Shown here in pieces: positions 27,411 through 36,732 of a DNA stretch of 64,000 bases. The translations under genes and the position numbers were made by a program. The notes beneath the pieces were generated by a model. It saw only the letters and a list, made by a program, of their open reading frames with translations. It did not search any database and was not told the DNA's origin. The stretch is taken from the NCBI GenBank assembly GCA_025055795.1, contig JANWVV010000022.1, forward strand, positions 1 to 64,000. The letters run 5' to 3'. Within the stretch, counting starts at the first letter, position 1. Each line of letters opens with the position of its first letter. Source of the DNA: Gemmataceae bacterium (GTDB taxonomy: Bacteria > Planctomycetota > Planctomycetia > Gemmatales > Gemmataceae).

Positions 27411-29183
27411 TTAGTTAACATTCTCCAAGTGAGTCCGAAGGACGGCCGGCCCAAGGCGTGTGCAAAACTCGCCAAACGATTCCCCAGGGTTTCTCTGCTG
27501 CTTGTACAGACGGAGCAGCGGCACTAAACGCGGAACAATCTGGTCAACGGGTACCAAATCCATCAGTTCCTGGTTCAGACGTCGGCCCAAACGATCACCG
27601 CCAACGTAAATCGTGTATTTGTTGCCCGAGCGGCCCACCAGCCCTATGTCGCTCTGATACGGCCGGGCACAACCATTGGGACAACCCGTCATACGAACGC
27701 TGATTGGTTCGTCCTGCAAACCCAGCTCTTGCAGCACCATTTCCAACTGGTCGATGACATGAGGTAATGCCCGTTCACTTTCAGTGATTGCCAGACCGCA
27801 GGTGGGTATGGCTGGGCAAGCCATACTCCAACGCTGCACAAGCGACAACGACTCCGGCTTGGGAATGCCGTATTCGGCCAAGAGATTTTCGACCACAGGT
27901 CGGTCGTTAGTGTGGAATCCGCACAGCAGGATGTCTTGCTGCGTGGTCAATCGGACGTCGCAGCGGAAACGAGAAACGATGGCCCGGATACCCGAGCGCA
28001 AACGCAACGTTCCTTCATCCTTGATGCGGCCATTTTCCACCGACAACCCCAAAAACCAGCGACCATCCCCCATTCCGTGCCAGCCATGGTGGAGATCGAC
28101 ACCGCTGATGGGCAGTCCCCGCGGGGGACGGTAGGGATAGGGAAAATAGTCGCGGTAGAATACCTCCCGGAACTTATTCACACCCCAGTCGTGCACCACA
28201 TACTTGAGTCGGGCACGCTTCCGGTCTGCTCGGTTGCCATGATCCCGATACAATCGGACAATGGCCTGTGCTGCTTCTGTTACTTCGTCCGGTTCGATGA
28301 AGCCGATCGCTTGAGCTAAGAGGGGGGCCGTATCTGCTCGGCTGTTCGTCTGCCCCTGCCCACCCCCGCAATACAAATCGTAACCGATCGGCCGACCATG
28401 CGGCTGTCCGTTGTCGGTTACCACAAGAAAACCGAGACACTGGGCGAGTAAGTCAGTGCAGTTGTCGTGGGGTAACGCAAAGGCCACTTTGAACTTACGG
28501 GGCAAATAGGTCTTGCCGTACAAGGGTTCTTCGTCGGCACACTCAGCAGTAAAAGGTTTGCCATTAAGCCAGATTTCATGATATGCTCGACGCGCGGCCT
28601 GCGGCGTTAATGCCTGCGCTACCTGTTGACAATGCTCTCGCATCATGGCACGGGCAGCATCCGGTAGCGGAGCGGAGCAACAGATGACGTTGCGGGTGAT
28701 GTCTCCGCAAGCCCCTAAAGTAGTGAGCAAAGCCTCATTGATAGCCGCCATCGTCGCTTTCAGATTGGCCTTGAGCACCCCATGTAACTGAAAGCTTTGC
28801 CGGGTGGTAATCCGCAAAGTACCGTTGGCATAACGACCGCAGATGTCGTCCATCGCCAAGTATTGATCAGCTGTTAACTGCCCTCCGGGAAGTTTCAACC
28901 GGATCATGAAAATGTACGACCGGGCCACACCTGTCTTGTCGCGGTTTTTGCGGGCATCGCGATCCTCCTGCTGATAACTACCGTGAAACTTCAATAATCC
29001 TTTGTTCAGATCATTAAAATGGTCAAGCGATGTATCGGCCAACTCAGCGGCTAAGGTTCCCCGGAGATAGTTGCTGACCGCTTTCTGATGCTCGACGGGG
29101 GATAGCTTTGCCGACTCTTGAGTGGACGACTCTCCTTTCACAGAGCTAGCCACAGGTCCGCCTTCCGGATATGCGTGCATCAT
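27411..29183 (-). CDS. Sulfite/nitrite reductase, siroheme and 4Fe-4S protein (sulfite reductase hemoprotein type)
   Basis: 590 residues. It has two ferredoxin-like and two siroheme-binding repeats. The cluster ligands are in ACPAIPTCGLA and GCPNGCARPYQSDIGLVG, as in CysI/NirA-type enzymes. The arginine-rich substrate pocket motifs TTRQSFQLHG and NVICC are seen. The most likely role is six-electron reduction of sulfite to sulfide, matching the APS reductase and sat genes 22 kb away; assimilatory nitrite reduction is an alternative, since the families are hard to separate by eye. The start at the ATG of residue 10 of the longest frame is a guess, because the upstream start is TTG. An inverted repeat lies upstream. 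Confidence 0.85.
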   Translation of the reverse strand: MMHAYPEGGPVASSVKGESSTQESAKLSPVEHQKAVSNYLRGTLAAELADTSLDHFNDLNKGLLKFHGSYQQEDRDARKNRDKTGVARSYIFMIRLKLPGGQLTADQYLAMDDICGRYANGTLRITTRQSFQLHGVLKANLKATMAAINEALLTTLGACGDITRNVICCSAPLPDAARAMMREHCQQVAQALTPQAARRAYHEIWLNGKPFTAECADEEPLYGKTYLPRKFKVAFALPHDNCTDLLAQCLGFLVVTDNGQPHGRPIGYDLYCGGGQGQTNSRADTAPLLAQAIGFIEPDEVTEAAQAIVRLYRDHGNRADRKRARLKYVVHDWGVNKFREVFYRDYFPYPYRPPRGLPISGVDLHHGWHGMGDGRWFLGLSVENGRIKDEGTLRLRSGIRAIVSRFRCDVRLTTQQDILLCGFHTNDRPVVENLLAEYGIPKPESLSLVQRWSMACPAIPTCGLAITESERALPHVIDQLEMVLQELGLQDEPISVRMTGCPNGCARPYQSDIGLVGRSGNKYTIYVGGDRLGRRLNQELMDLVPVDQIVPRLVPLLRLYKQQRNPGESFGEFCTRLGPAVLRTHLENVN

Positions 29184-29257
29184 ATTTTTTTCTCGCTGCG
29201 AAAGGGCCAAATTCCCTTTTGCTTGTTGAATAACCCCTCTGACAACTCCCTATTACC

Positions 29258-29280
29258 ATCTGTTCTATAGCAAAACAGAT
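29258..29280. promoter_or_regulatory. Inverted repeat ATCTGTT-N9-AACAGAT, candidate operator of sulfite reductase
   Basis: Perfect 7-base arms lie 75 to 97 bases upstream of the sulfite reductase start, in an AT-rich stretch. A dimeric regulator such as the Rrf2 protein at 51026 could bind there, but the motif has not been matched to that protein. Confidence 0.35.
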
Positions 29281-29850
29281 CAAACGGAAGAGGAATTTTA
29301 CATTACTTCAGCGAAATACTAATATTTTGCATTACGAGACTTGTTCTTCAACAACTCTCTCTGACCATTTTCTAATGCTATATTATACAAATAAATATAT
29401 GTACAGATAGACACAAGTTCTGCTCAATTAGGAAATCCTGTCCACTGGCACTGAATTGTGTCGAAATAGTTCGAGACACCTTGCTAGTATCCGGAGTGAG
29501 GTCACTGCGAATTCTCCTTGAGACTGACGGACAGTGTTTCCCTGATTAGCCCTTCTAGCTCTGAAACATATTTGTCGTAACACATTGGGAAAAATCAACT
29601 TATGTCTCGATTTTCTCCAGTGTTAAGCTTAACAGTAACTTAACTATGGATTAGATTGTTTTGTGCGTCCCTCAAGCACAACCTTGGGCAGTAATTGCGA
29701 GACAGAGCGAGTGCACCTGCTAGTTAAACAGCGCGGGATTTGCGCATAAGATGCAACGCATGGCGTGGCTGAGAAAACGCGCAACTTTAATGGCAAGAAA
29801 TTGGGTATATGCAGCCGTCCGCTCTTGCCGATGTGACCTATCGGTCTTTC

Positions 29851-29885
29851 GGGCGATCGTATTACCCTGCCGTGGGGCGATCGCC
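29851..29885. repeat. Direct repeat GGGCGATCG, 24 bases apart, ending in a perfect palindrome
   Basis: GGGCGATCG stands at 29851-29859 and 29875-29883. The second copy lies within the 10-base palindrome GGCGATCGCC (29876-29885). It is 33 to 67 bases upstream of the gene at 29918, so a regulatory role is possible. The arrangement is seen directly; the role is inference. Confidence 0.3.
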
Positions 29886-29917
29886 GACAAGGACTTCAGG
29901 AAGGAGCGACGACCATC

Positions 29918-30514
29918 GTGATGGAACCACCTATAGCCTCTGCCTTACCCCAAAGTTCAAGCAATGCTGACCTTTCGCACCCTACTGATACTCACTCCCT
30001 CGTTTTAGGGTTTTTGACGATTTTGCAGGACGTGACAGGCTGGATTGGCGGTTATCTGGTTACCAACGGTTGGGGCCGGCCCCTCGAATTCAGATTGACA
30101 ACTGCGGTACAGCCCAATCGGGTCCAGCGTGCCCTGTATGGGCCTACTTTGCAGGAGTACGTCTTTGCCGACCTGATAGGAAAAACCTTGGTAGAAAAAA
30201 CCGGCATAGTACCATCGTTATTGATTACTGATGTGCCGCTGCTGCTGAGTCTACGATCCCGGGTACACCTGCCGATTGTGGCCGTTCCGCCTTCGGACTC
30301 CAACGGGACGATGCCAAGCGGGTGTGTATCCTTGGAGCATCCTCGCTGTCGCACTTCTCTGTGGCTCCCCTCTTGTTCTGACAGTGAGGTAGGTGCCATC
30401 CGCTTGTTGCTGGATCAGGTGGATCCCGCCGTTGAGTTGTCGGAGCCATTCAGTCGCATTCGTGAGGCTGTAGCCGAGGCCCGCAAATTGGGAGCGAGCA
30501 GCCGTGCGGCCTGA
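29918..30514 (+). CDS. Uncharacterised protein overlapping a SNF2 helicase gene
   Basis: 198 residues, no signal peptide and no membrane helix. It opens, after a variable start, with SLVLGFLTILQDVTGWIGGYLVTNGWGRPLEF and then TLQEYVFADLIGKTLVEKT, which reads as an alpha/beta fold with conserved-looking aromatic and glycine positions. I do not recognise a family. GTG 29918 has AAGGAG 11 bases upstream; ATG 29921 is an alternative. The end overlaps the start of the SNF2 gene by 11 bases, so both are translated together and probably act together. Confidence 0.65.
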   Translation: MMEPPIASALPQSSSNADLSHPTDTHSLVLGFLTILQDVTGWIGGYLVTNGWGRPLEFRLTTAVQPNRVQRALYGPTLQEYVFADLIGKTLVEKTGIVPSLLITDVPLLLSLRSRVHLPIVAVPPSDSNGTMPSGCVSLEHPRCRTSLWLPSCSDSEVGAIRLLLDQVDPAVELSEPFSRIREAVAEARKLGASSRAA

Positions 30515-32315
30515 TGACGCAAGCAAAGGTGCATTTGAGCAAGACCCGGTCTTGGCTGATGACCAGCCAAAGCTTGGCTTGCATGTGTTTCCGCTGGCGT
30601 TGTCCGTCGAGGTGATTGATGGCAACTGCTGGGGAATTCTGCATGCTCCGTCGGCACGGGAGGTGCGTCTTCTGAAGGATCCCCCATGGGTCCGCACGCC
30701 AGGTCGGCTGGAACCGGCCCTCAGCACGGAAGGATGGAAATTCCCCGCTCCACCCTCGTTACGACCGGTGCAACCTCCACTACGCAAAGAAACAACGTCT
30801 GACCCCTCTATTCCACCCCTTCCTCCCCTTCCGGATACTCCAGCAGAATCGCCGCTCCCTGTCCGCGTCCGGTTGCAACCCACCGCGGAGACCGTCCATG
30901 TCAAAGACCGCCTGCTCTACCTGCTCCAACCCCCCCTAGATGGCTTGTTTCAGGGTCGACAACTTCAGGTGCCCTTCGCCCCTTTTCCTTATCAGTTGGA
31001 GGGTATCGCCTTTCTAGTCCCCCGCACCGCTGCCCTACTGGCTGACGAAATGGGCTTGGGCAAAACCTGTCAGGCCATTTTGTCACTACGTCTCCTGTTC
31101 TATCAGGGTAATGTCAAACGCGCATTGGTTGTCTGCCCCAAGTCGCTTGTCCATAACTGGATTCGTGAACTAAAACTGTGGGCCCCAGACATCCCCTTTG
31201 AGGTCATCGAAGGGGAGCCCGAACAGCGCCGTACTGCCTGGCTCGTCTCTAACTGCCCCTTGAAATTGGTCAACTATGAGACGCTTACCCGCGATGTAGA
31301 TTGGGCTAGCGATCCCAGCCTCTATTATGATCTAGTCATTCTGGACGAGGCACAACGGATCAAAAACAAGGAGTCCAAAACAGCACAGGCCGCACGGTCA
31401 TTACCACGCGGCCGGAGTTGGGCCCTGACGGGTACCCCTGTGGAAAATCACCCGGATGACCTGATTCATCTGTTCGAGTTCCTGGACCCTGGTCGCATAC
31501 CGCCGGATACGCCGCCCAAATATCTGCCGTTGTACACAGCCGATAGCATCCTGCGTCGCACCAAAGAGACCGTTCAGTCGGACATGCCGCCGAAAATCTT
31601 TCGGGACGTGCATGTCGAACTGACAGCCGCCCAGCGGGACGCCTATCGCCGGGCCGAAGAGGAAGGGGTTGTTCACTTGAATGCATTAGGCGATACGATC
31701 ACTGTTCAGCATGTGTTTCAATTGGTCATGCGGCTCAAACAGATCTGCAACTTCGACCCGCTTACCGGTGAAAGCGCCAAATTGGAACAACTGCGGATGG
31801 ACATGGAGGAAATTGCCGACAGCGGACACAAAGCGTTGGTCTTTTCCCAGTGGGTAGAACCGTTGCAGGTTCTAGCTCGTCACTTGAAGGAGTTCGGCGC
31901 TTTACAGTACCATGGTCGGATCCCCCCCCATGAACGCAATGCGATTCTGGAACGCTTTCGTCACGATCCCAACTGCCATGTGCTGTTGATGAGCTATGGT
32001 ACTGGCAGTGTCGGTCTTAATCTGCAGTGTGCTAATTACGTGTTTCTGTTTGACCGGTGGTGGAACCCTGCCGTTGAGGATCAGGCCATCAATCGGGCCC
32101 ATCGCTTAGGTCAACGCCACCCCGTCACCGTTACCCGCTTTCTGACGCAAAACACGATTGAACAGCGGATTGCCGAAATCCTGGACTCCAAGCGCAAAAT
32201 CTTTCATGACCTACTGGCACAGGCAGATAAACCATCCACGTTTGGATTGACCGAGGAGGAGATCTTCGGTCTTTTCGACATCAAAGCCCGTCCCCGCCGC
32301 CACCAACAGTGCTAG
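30504..32315 (+). CDS. SNF2-family DEAD/DEAH-box ATPase
   Basis: 603 residues. An N-terminal region of about 150 residues with no known fold is followed by the SNF2 core. ATPase motif I is LLADEMGLGKT (about residue 180), motif II is the VILDEAQRIKN box, motif III is ALTGTPVEN. In the second RecA lobe, motif V is GSVGLNLQCANYVFLFDRWWNP and motif VI is DQAINRAHRLGQ. It probably translocates along DNA or remodels protein-DNA complexes, without a nuclease domain. GTG 30504 is the start and overlaps the upstream unknown gene by 11 bases. Confidence 0.92.
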   Translation: MRPDDASKGAFEQDPVLADDQPKLGLHVFPLALSVEVIDGNCWGILHAPSAREVRLLKDPPWVRTPGRLEPALSTEGWKFPAPPSLRPVQPPLRKETTSDPSIPPLPPLPDTPAESPLPVRVRLQPTAETVHVKDRLLYLLQPPLDGLFQGRQLQVPFAPFPYQLEGIAFLVPRTAALLADEMGLGKTCQAILSLRLLFYQGNVKRALVVCPKSLVHNWIRELKLWAPDIPFEVIEGEPEQRRTAWLVSNCPLKLVNYETLTRDVDWASDPSLYYDLVILDEAQRIKNKESKTAQAARSLPRGRSWALTGTPVENHPDDLIHLFEFLDPGRIPPDTPPKYLPLYTADSILRRTKETVQSDMPPKIFRDVHVELTAAQRDAYRRAEEEGVVHLNALGDTITVQHVFQLVMRLKQICNFDPLTGESAKLEQLRMDMEEIADSGHKALVFSQWVEPLQVLARHLKEFGALQYHGRIPPHERNAILERFRHDPNCHVLLMSYGTGSVGLNLQCANYVFLFDRWWNPAVEDQAINRAHRLGQRHPVTVTRFLTQNTIEQRIAEILDSKRKIFHDLLAQADKPSTFGLTEEEIFGLFDIKARPRRHQQC

Positions 32316-32774
32316 CGACTTGTCTGAGCATGCCCTTCTCAACCTGGGGCACATCTCTTTGTTAACGATGCAAGGACATATGGGGGGCTGAGCTGCAAAC
32401 CATCCGAAAACTAACCGCACGCGTGGCACCGCCTTTGGCTACAGGCACTCCCACTGGAGGCTTTCGAACCTGGTGGTAGCAGTTCAGAAGGTGTCCACCG
32501 CTAGTGCTGCCTGGCGGGCCGGACGGCAACCCATCAAAATCCCACCTATCGTCTGAGTGGTACTAAGAGGGGGGCAAGCTGTGCGTCTATGTGGATGAGC
32601 GGACAATCTTGCCCGTTTGGTCATGCTAACCTGGTGCGGGCCGGCCCGTCGGTTTATACAGATCGCGGAATTGGCGCTTAGTGCTCTGGCCTGCATGCCC
32701 GAGCACTCGCAGTAACTGCTTAAAACAAAGAGCCTGGCGTCTTAATGCACCAAGTTGTATCGATCAGCATTGAG
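32316..32774. other. Intergenic stretch without a recognised feature
   Basis: It lies between the SNF2 stop and tRNA-Gln. No good open frame, repeat or terminator with a T-tract was found. Confidence 0.35.
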
Positions 32775-32846
32775 TTACCCGGCCAGGATTCGAACCTGGA
32801 CCAAGAGAACCAAAATCTCTTGTGCTACCGTTACACTACCGGGTAA
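32775..32846 (-). tRNA. tRNA-Gln (anticodon TTG)
   Basis: 72 bases fold into a full cloverleaf. A 7-base acceptor stem pairs TTACCCG with CGGGTAA. The anticodon stem is a six-base arm around the loop TTTTGGT, in which positions 34-36 are TTG. The T arm carries GGTTCGAATCC in its canonical place. No CCA is encoded. It stands alone, with no integrase or other tRNA beside it. Confidence 0.95.
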
Positions 32847-33259
32847 TTGGCCAGTCCAGCTGGAAGCTGATTCAGTTTGAAATAAGCAGCGGGTGTTGAC
32901 TCGAATGAGCTAAACGCCCTTCGAATGACTTCCAGCATGTTCATCTGTATTAATAGGGACCACGAACGAAAAACTCAAGGGGTATCTGGCCCCATTCGTA
33001 AACGCAGCCTCGTCAAAGTTACTTACCAATTGTCAGCCTTGGGGTAGGAAAACTGTCTAACCTGATCCATTTCATGGATTTCCGATAGGTTTGAAATATC
33101 GACTCTAACCCGTTTTATCACGAAATACTATCTCGGCACCCCAATTTCTGTTAACTATACAGCGAGAGTTGGCCAATCTGATGCGAAATAGCATCACTAA
33201 CAGGATCAAGCAGCGGTGGGTGCGACATAACTGGATTACGCAACTTAAGTAAGTACGAG
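32847..33259. other. Intergenic stretch without a recognised feature
   Basis: Lies between tRNA-Gln and rex. No credible coding frame or structured element was seen. Confidence 0.35.
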
Positions 33260-33934
33260 TTACCCGTTGAAGGCCGGCGGAGCTACCCCGTTGGCGTGCT
33301 GGACAAGGAAGGTAAGCTGTTCCAACTGGATAGCTAGATCCACCGTCACAAGCTGGACATGCTGGGGTAGCCGCAAAACGACAGGGGCGAAATTGAGTAT
33401 TCCACGGATCCCCGCACGGACTAAGGCATCGGCGACACTCTGGGCGGCCTCCTTGGGGACGGTCAGAATAGCCAGCTCCACCCCTTCAGTGGTCACGGTA
33501 GCCTCTAGTTCATGGAGCGGTCGGACACGCAACCCTTCAATACACTCACCGATTTTAGTAGGCTGGTTATCAAACACCGCAACAATTTGGAACCCCTGGG
33601 CCCGAAACCCCTGATAGCGGAGCAACGCCCGTCCCAAATTACCAACTCCCACCAGCACCACCCGCCAGGTACGATGAATGCCAAGGGCTTCGCGGATAGC
33701 GGTGGCCAATTCCCTTGGTTCATAGCCAATTCCCCGCTGTCCCAAATGGCCTAGAGCTGCCAAGTCACGCCGTACCTGAGCATCGCTAACCCCTACTGCA
33801 GCGGCAATCTGGCTGCTTGATATTTTTTCGGCATCGGAAGGCCAAGCTGTCAGGCAACGCAAATACAAACTCAAGCGTTGCGCGGCGGCCCGCGACACCC
33901 GCATCCCCTCCGATGCCGCACCGCGATCACTCAT
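33260..33934 (-). CDS. rex: Redox-sensing transcriptional repressor Rex
   Basis: 224 residues. An N-terminal winged helix (LYLRCLTAWPSDAEKISSSQIA, then SDAQVRRDLAALGHLGQRG) is followed by a Rossmann domain with VGVGNLGRALLRY and VAVFDNQPTKIG. The C-terminal ILNFAPVVLRLP segment ends with helices that swap between subunits. Rex senses the NADH/NAD+ ratio and represses fermentation or respiration genes. ATG 33934 follows GGAGG at a spacing of nine; the longer frame begins with TTG 33979. No Rex target genes are adjacent. Confidence 0.95.
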   Translation of the reverse strand: MSDRGAASEGMRVSRAAAQRLSLYLRCLTAWPSDAEKISSSQIAAAVGVSDAQVRRDLAALGHLGQRGIGYEPRELATAIREALGIHRTWRVVLVGVGNLGRALLRYQGFRAQGFQIVAVFDNQPTKIGECIEGLRVRPLHELEATVTTEGVELAILTVPKEAAQSVADALVRAGIRGILNFAPVVLRLPQHVQLVTVDLAIQLEQLTFLVQHANGVAPPAFNG

Positions 33935-34273
33935 GCAACACGCCCTCCGGGACGACCTAGTACTTGTTATTGCATACAATCCTGCATCGCAAAAACAGTT
34001 ATATATCGCTATTTTACCACATGATATGAAGATAGCGGCTGGCTTACGACGGCAATGTCCCCTTGCTTTTCGGCGTGGTCATTTGCTCAAATTGCCAATC
34101 CGGGTAATCTGGTTCGCGTTCGCAATAACTCGGCGTTCAGTCCCACGCGGAGGCATCTGTAACTCTCTCTGCCCCCTAACCGCACCATTTACGGTAAGGA
34201 GTTCTGCTCAGACAGTGGGAGAGACGGCAAGTATTTGATCCTTTTTGTATTATAAAATTGATCAGTTATAGTG
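33935..34273. other. Intergenic between rex and yraN
   Basis: Both neighbours read leftward, so this should hold the rex promoter. An imperfect AT-rich inverted repeat (TGATC...GATCA, 34236-34264) lies just past the yraN stop. No recognised Rex-box was found. Confidence 0.35.
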
Positions 34274-34816
34274 TTAGCAGAAAAATTGGTACTTCCCTTG
34301 AGCGGGAAAAGCGTCGGGGATGTGGTGGATTAAGGGATAGGATGCATTGGGTGGCCAAGCCACGCCAATAACGTCGAAGCGTACGGGCATCTTTCCCAAT
34401 AGCCGATGGCGTTTGAGGAAAGCCAATGCCCCGCGGGTAAGTTTTTCCTGTTTAGCCTCGTGCACCGAGGCTGCTGTTTCCATCAAGGCGCCGGGATGAC
34501 TTGCTTGCGTGGAGCGTACTTCCACAATTACAAGGGTATCACGGTCGAGAACCAACAAATCGATTTCGGCGCCACCCGCCTGGACATTAGCGGCCAGCAC
34601 GGTATAACCCAAACGCCACAGATGGCTGGCTACAGCCCGTTCACAGCGGTGGCCGAACCAGCGTCGCCACCGTGGCCAACGCGTGAAATATTGGGGTTCG
34701 GCGTTGGGTACCCCTCCCAGCCAGCGTCGCCACCAGGATGGTTGTTGCGAGGACTGAGCCGGTGGCATCGGGGTCGCGTCCGTGCCGTTATTTCTTCTTT
34801 CCTTTACCACCTCCAT
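34274..34816 (-). CDS. YraN/UPF0102-family nuclease-like protein
   Basis: 180 residues. It has the YraN pattern [37 protein letters not shown] followed by TLVIVEVRS, the PD-(D/E)XK-like core. The last gene of the rpsP-trmD-rplS operon, it overlaps the rplS end by 29 bases if ATG 34816 is the start; ATG 34768 is also possible. The family's biological role is unsettled, with DNA transformation or repair proposed for relatives. Confidence 0.8.
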   Translation of the reverse strand: MEVVKERRNNGTDATPMPPAQSSQQPSWWRRWLGGVPNAEPQYFTRWPRWRRWFGHRCERAVASHLWRLGYTVLAANVQAGGAEIDLLVLDRDTLVIVEVRSTQASHPGALMETAASVHEAKQEKLTRGALAFLKRHRLLGKMPVRFDVIGVAWPPNASYPLIHHIPDAFPAQGKYQFFC

Positions 34817-35315
34817 CTCCACTGGCCTGTGCTTCGCGTTTAGCCTTCTTCTTCTGGGCGGACTTACTGGCACCGCCTTCAGCGGCAGCCTTAGCAGCAG
34901 CTTCTGCGGCTGCCCGGGCCGCTTCTTCTGCCGCCCGTCGCAGTTCCTCGTCGATTTTCGCCTGTCGCTCTTTATCTTCCCGGATGCGGGTGGCCTTCCC
35001 AACCCGATCCCGCAGGTAGTAGAGCTTGGCCCGACGTACCTTGCCGGCTTTCTTGACTACTATCTTGGCAATGCGGGGAGAATGCAAGGGGAAAATACGC
35101 TCCACTCCCTCCCCTTGTACTATCCGCCGCACGGTAAAGGTCTCCCGGACGCCGTCGTGCTGCCGGGCAATCACGTCCCCTTCAAAGACTTGGATCCTCT
35201 CTTTAGGTCCATCCAAAATACGCTGATGCACCTCAACCCGATCACCCACGCGGAAGTCCGGAATGTCGGGGCGGAGATATTGTTCTTCAACATGTCGGAT
35301 CAGCTTGGCTATCAT
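34788..35315 (-). CDS. rplS: 50S ribosomal protein L19 with Ala/Lys-rich tail
   Basis: 175 residues, about 55 more than usual. The N-terminal 115 are classic L19 ([40 protein letters not shown]). The C-terminus is a long run of Ala/Glu then Lys-rich sequence ([19 protein letters not shown], ending GGGKGKKK), typical of planctomycete ribosomal-protein extensions. It lies 101 bases after trmD and overlaps yraN. Confidence 0.95.
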   Translation of the reverse strand: MIAKLIRHVEEQYLRPDIPDFRVGDRVEVHQRILDGPKERIQVFEGDVIARQHDGVRETFTVRRIVQGEGVERIFPLHSPRIAKIVVKKAGKVRRAKLYYLRDRVGKATRIREDKERQAKIDEELRRAAEEAARAAAEAAAKAAAEGGASKSAQKKKAKREAQASGDGGGKGKKK

Positions 35316-35416
35316 TGGTTCCTCTCCCTTATCCCTGCTCGTGCCTTCAAGATGCTGGTGTTTCTATTGGGTATACTCTGGTCAAATCCCCTACCCAACT
35401 CATGTTATATAATTGC

Positions 35417-36178
35417 TCATTTTTCGCTTGACGGTGTAATGACGGCCTGTGTGTCCACAGGTGCATTTGCCGGATGATCGCCTAACGGCTGGTGGATCAG
35501 CGACGGTCGTTGTAGACGCTGCAGACTGCGTAGGCGTGCCTGCTCGCGTCGCCAGGCGGCTATGGCCGCGTGGTTGCCGCTGAGCAATACCTCGGGCACT
35601 GCCCGGCCACGGTAGACCCGTGGGCGGGTGTATTGCGGATACTCGACTTCGCCCGGGACGTTGTGCGATTCCTCCTGGAGGCTGCGGGTATCTCCCAGTA
35701 CGCCAGGTATCAAGCGAATGATACAGTCGATGATCACCATGGCGGGTACCTCGCCTCCGTTACAGACGTAATCGCCGATGGAGATCTCCCAGGGTTGCAG
35801 GATGTCTCGGATGCGTTCGTCGAATCCCTCATAGCGGCCGCAAATGAGCAGCAAGCGGGGCTCTTTGGCCAAACGCCGTACCAAAGGTTGGGTCAGACGC
35901 TCGCCGGCTGGGGTCAGCAAGATTACCCGCCCGGGCGGATCGGCGCAGCCTTGCACCGCTTCGACACATTCGACCACGGGAGGGGCCATTAGCACCATAC
36001 CAGGGCCACCTCCGAAGGGATGGTCATCCACTTTATGATGCTTGTCCTGCGACCAATCGCGGATGTTCCACCGGTGTACCTGTACCAAACCGGCTTGGAT
36101 AGCATGGGCGAGCAGGCTATGCTGCAGAAAGCCATCGAAGATGCCGGGGAACAATGTTAGCACATCAAAGCGGATCAC
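35417..36178 (-). CDS. trmD: tRNA (guanine37-N1)-methyltransferase
   Basis: 253 residues. It methylates G37 of tRNAs read by CGN/CCN-type codons, using AdoMet. The knotted SPOUT core is shown by GGGPGMVL, GRYEGFDERI and SIGDYVCNGGEVPAM. It lies 23 bases after rpsP and is followed by rplS. The usual rimM gene between rpsP and trmD is absent. Confidence 0.96.
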   Translation of the reverse strand: MIRFDVLTLFPGIFDGFLQHSLLAHAIQAGLVQVHRWNIRDWSQDKHHKVDDHPFGGGPGMVLMAPPVVECVEAVQGCADPPGRVILLTPAGERLTQPLVRRLAKEPRLLLICGRYEGFDERIRDILQPWEISIGDYVCNGGEVPAMVIIDCIIRLIPGVLGDTRSLQEESHNVPGEVEYPQYTRPRVYRGRAVPEVLLSGNHAAIAAWRREQARLRSLQRLQRPSLIHQPLGDHPANAPVDTQAVITPSSEK

Positions 36179-36201
36179 CGTCCCTCCCGCTGTCGCTCAT
36201 T

Positions 36202-36522
36202 TCAGGTCTTCGTCGCCGGGGCAGTTGTCGTCGCCGCGGTCTGAGCCGCTGCTCGCTCCGCTTCTATGGCCTCCCATTTCTTCATGTACTTGCGGAATAA
36301 GACCTTGCAATGATCGGTCGGTTGGGCCCCAACACTGAGCCAGTATTTGATCCGGCTGGGACGGAGCGTGACCGCGGCATCCGGATCGGGAACGTGCGGG
36401 TCGTAGGTCCCTAATTCTTCCAAGACCTTACCGTCCCGTGGCTGACGCGAATCCATAGCACAAATCCGGTAGTAAAGCCGATGCCGCCGACCCATCTGCT
36501 TCAAACGAATACGCACACCCAC
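36202..36522 (-). CDS. rpsP: 30S ribosomal protein S16
   Basis: 106 residues from GTG 36522, which gives the family N-terminus VGVRIRLKQMGRRHRLYYRI. The open frame extends 45 codons upstream, but that part is not S16-like. A GAGAGGA site lies before GTG 36522. S16 stabilises the 30S body. It is the first gene of the operon, with about 210 bases upstream for the promoter. The C-terminus carries an Ala/Thr-rich tail. Confidence 0.94.
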   Translation of the reverse strand: MGVRIRLKQMGRRHRLYYRICAMDSRQPRDGKVLEELGTYDPHVPDPDAAVTLRPSRIKYWLSVGAQPTDHCKVLFRKYMKKWEAIEAERAAAQTAATTTAPATKT

Positions 36523-36732
36523 TGTTCTGTCCTCTCTCCCACCCGTGGAAGTCCACGTCTTCACCGCAAGAGTATGAGAAGAAATATCATAGCAAAACCC
36601 CTCATCCTTGGCTACCGACCTTACACTACCAGCCGGTAGACTACCAGGCTTGTGCAAACTTAACTACACAATGAGCTGAAAAGAACAGTTCCGCTGTGCA
36701 CAAAGGATAGTTTGTGTTCCATATATGCCAGA

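Larger units (their letters stand above)
29184..29917. other. Intergenic region between divergent sulfite reductase and the gene at 29918
   Basis: The part near the sulfite reductase (29220-29420) is AT-rich and holds an inverted repeat (29258-29280). The right end holds a GGGCGATCG direct repeat and GGCGATCGCC palindrome. No ORF or riboswitch was recognised. Confidence 0.4.
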
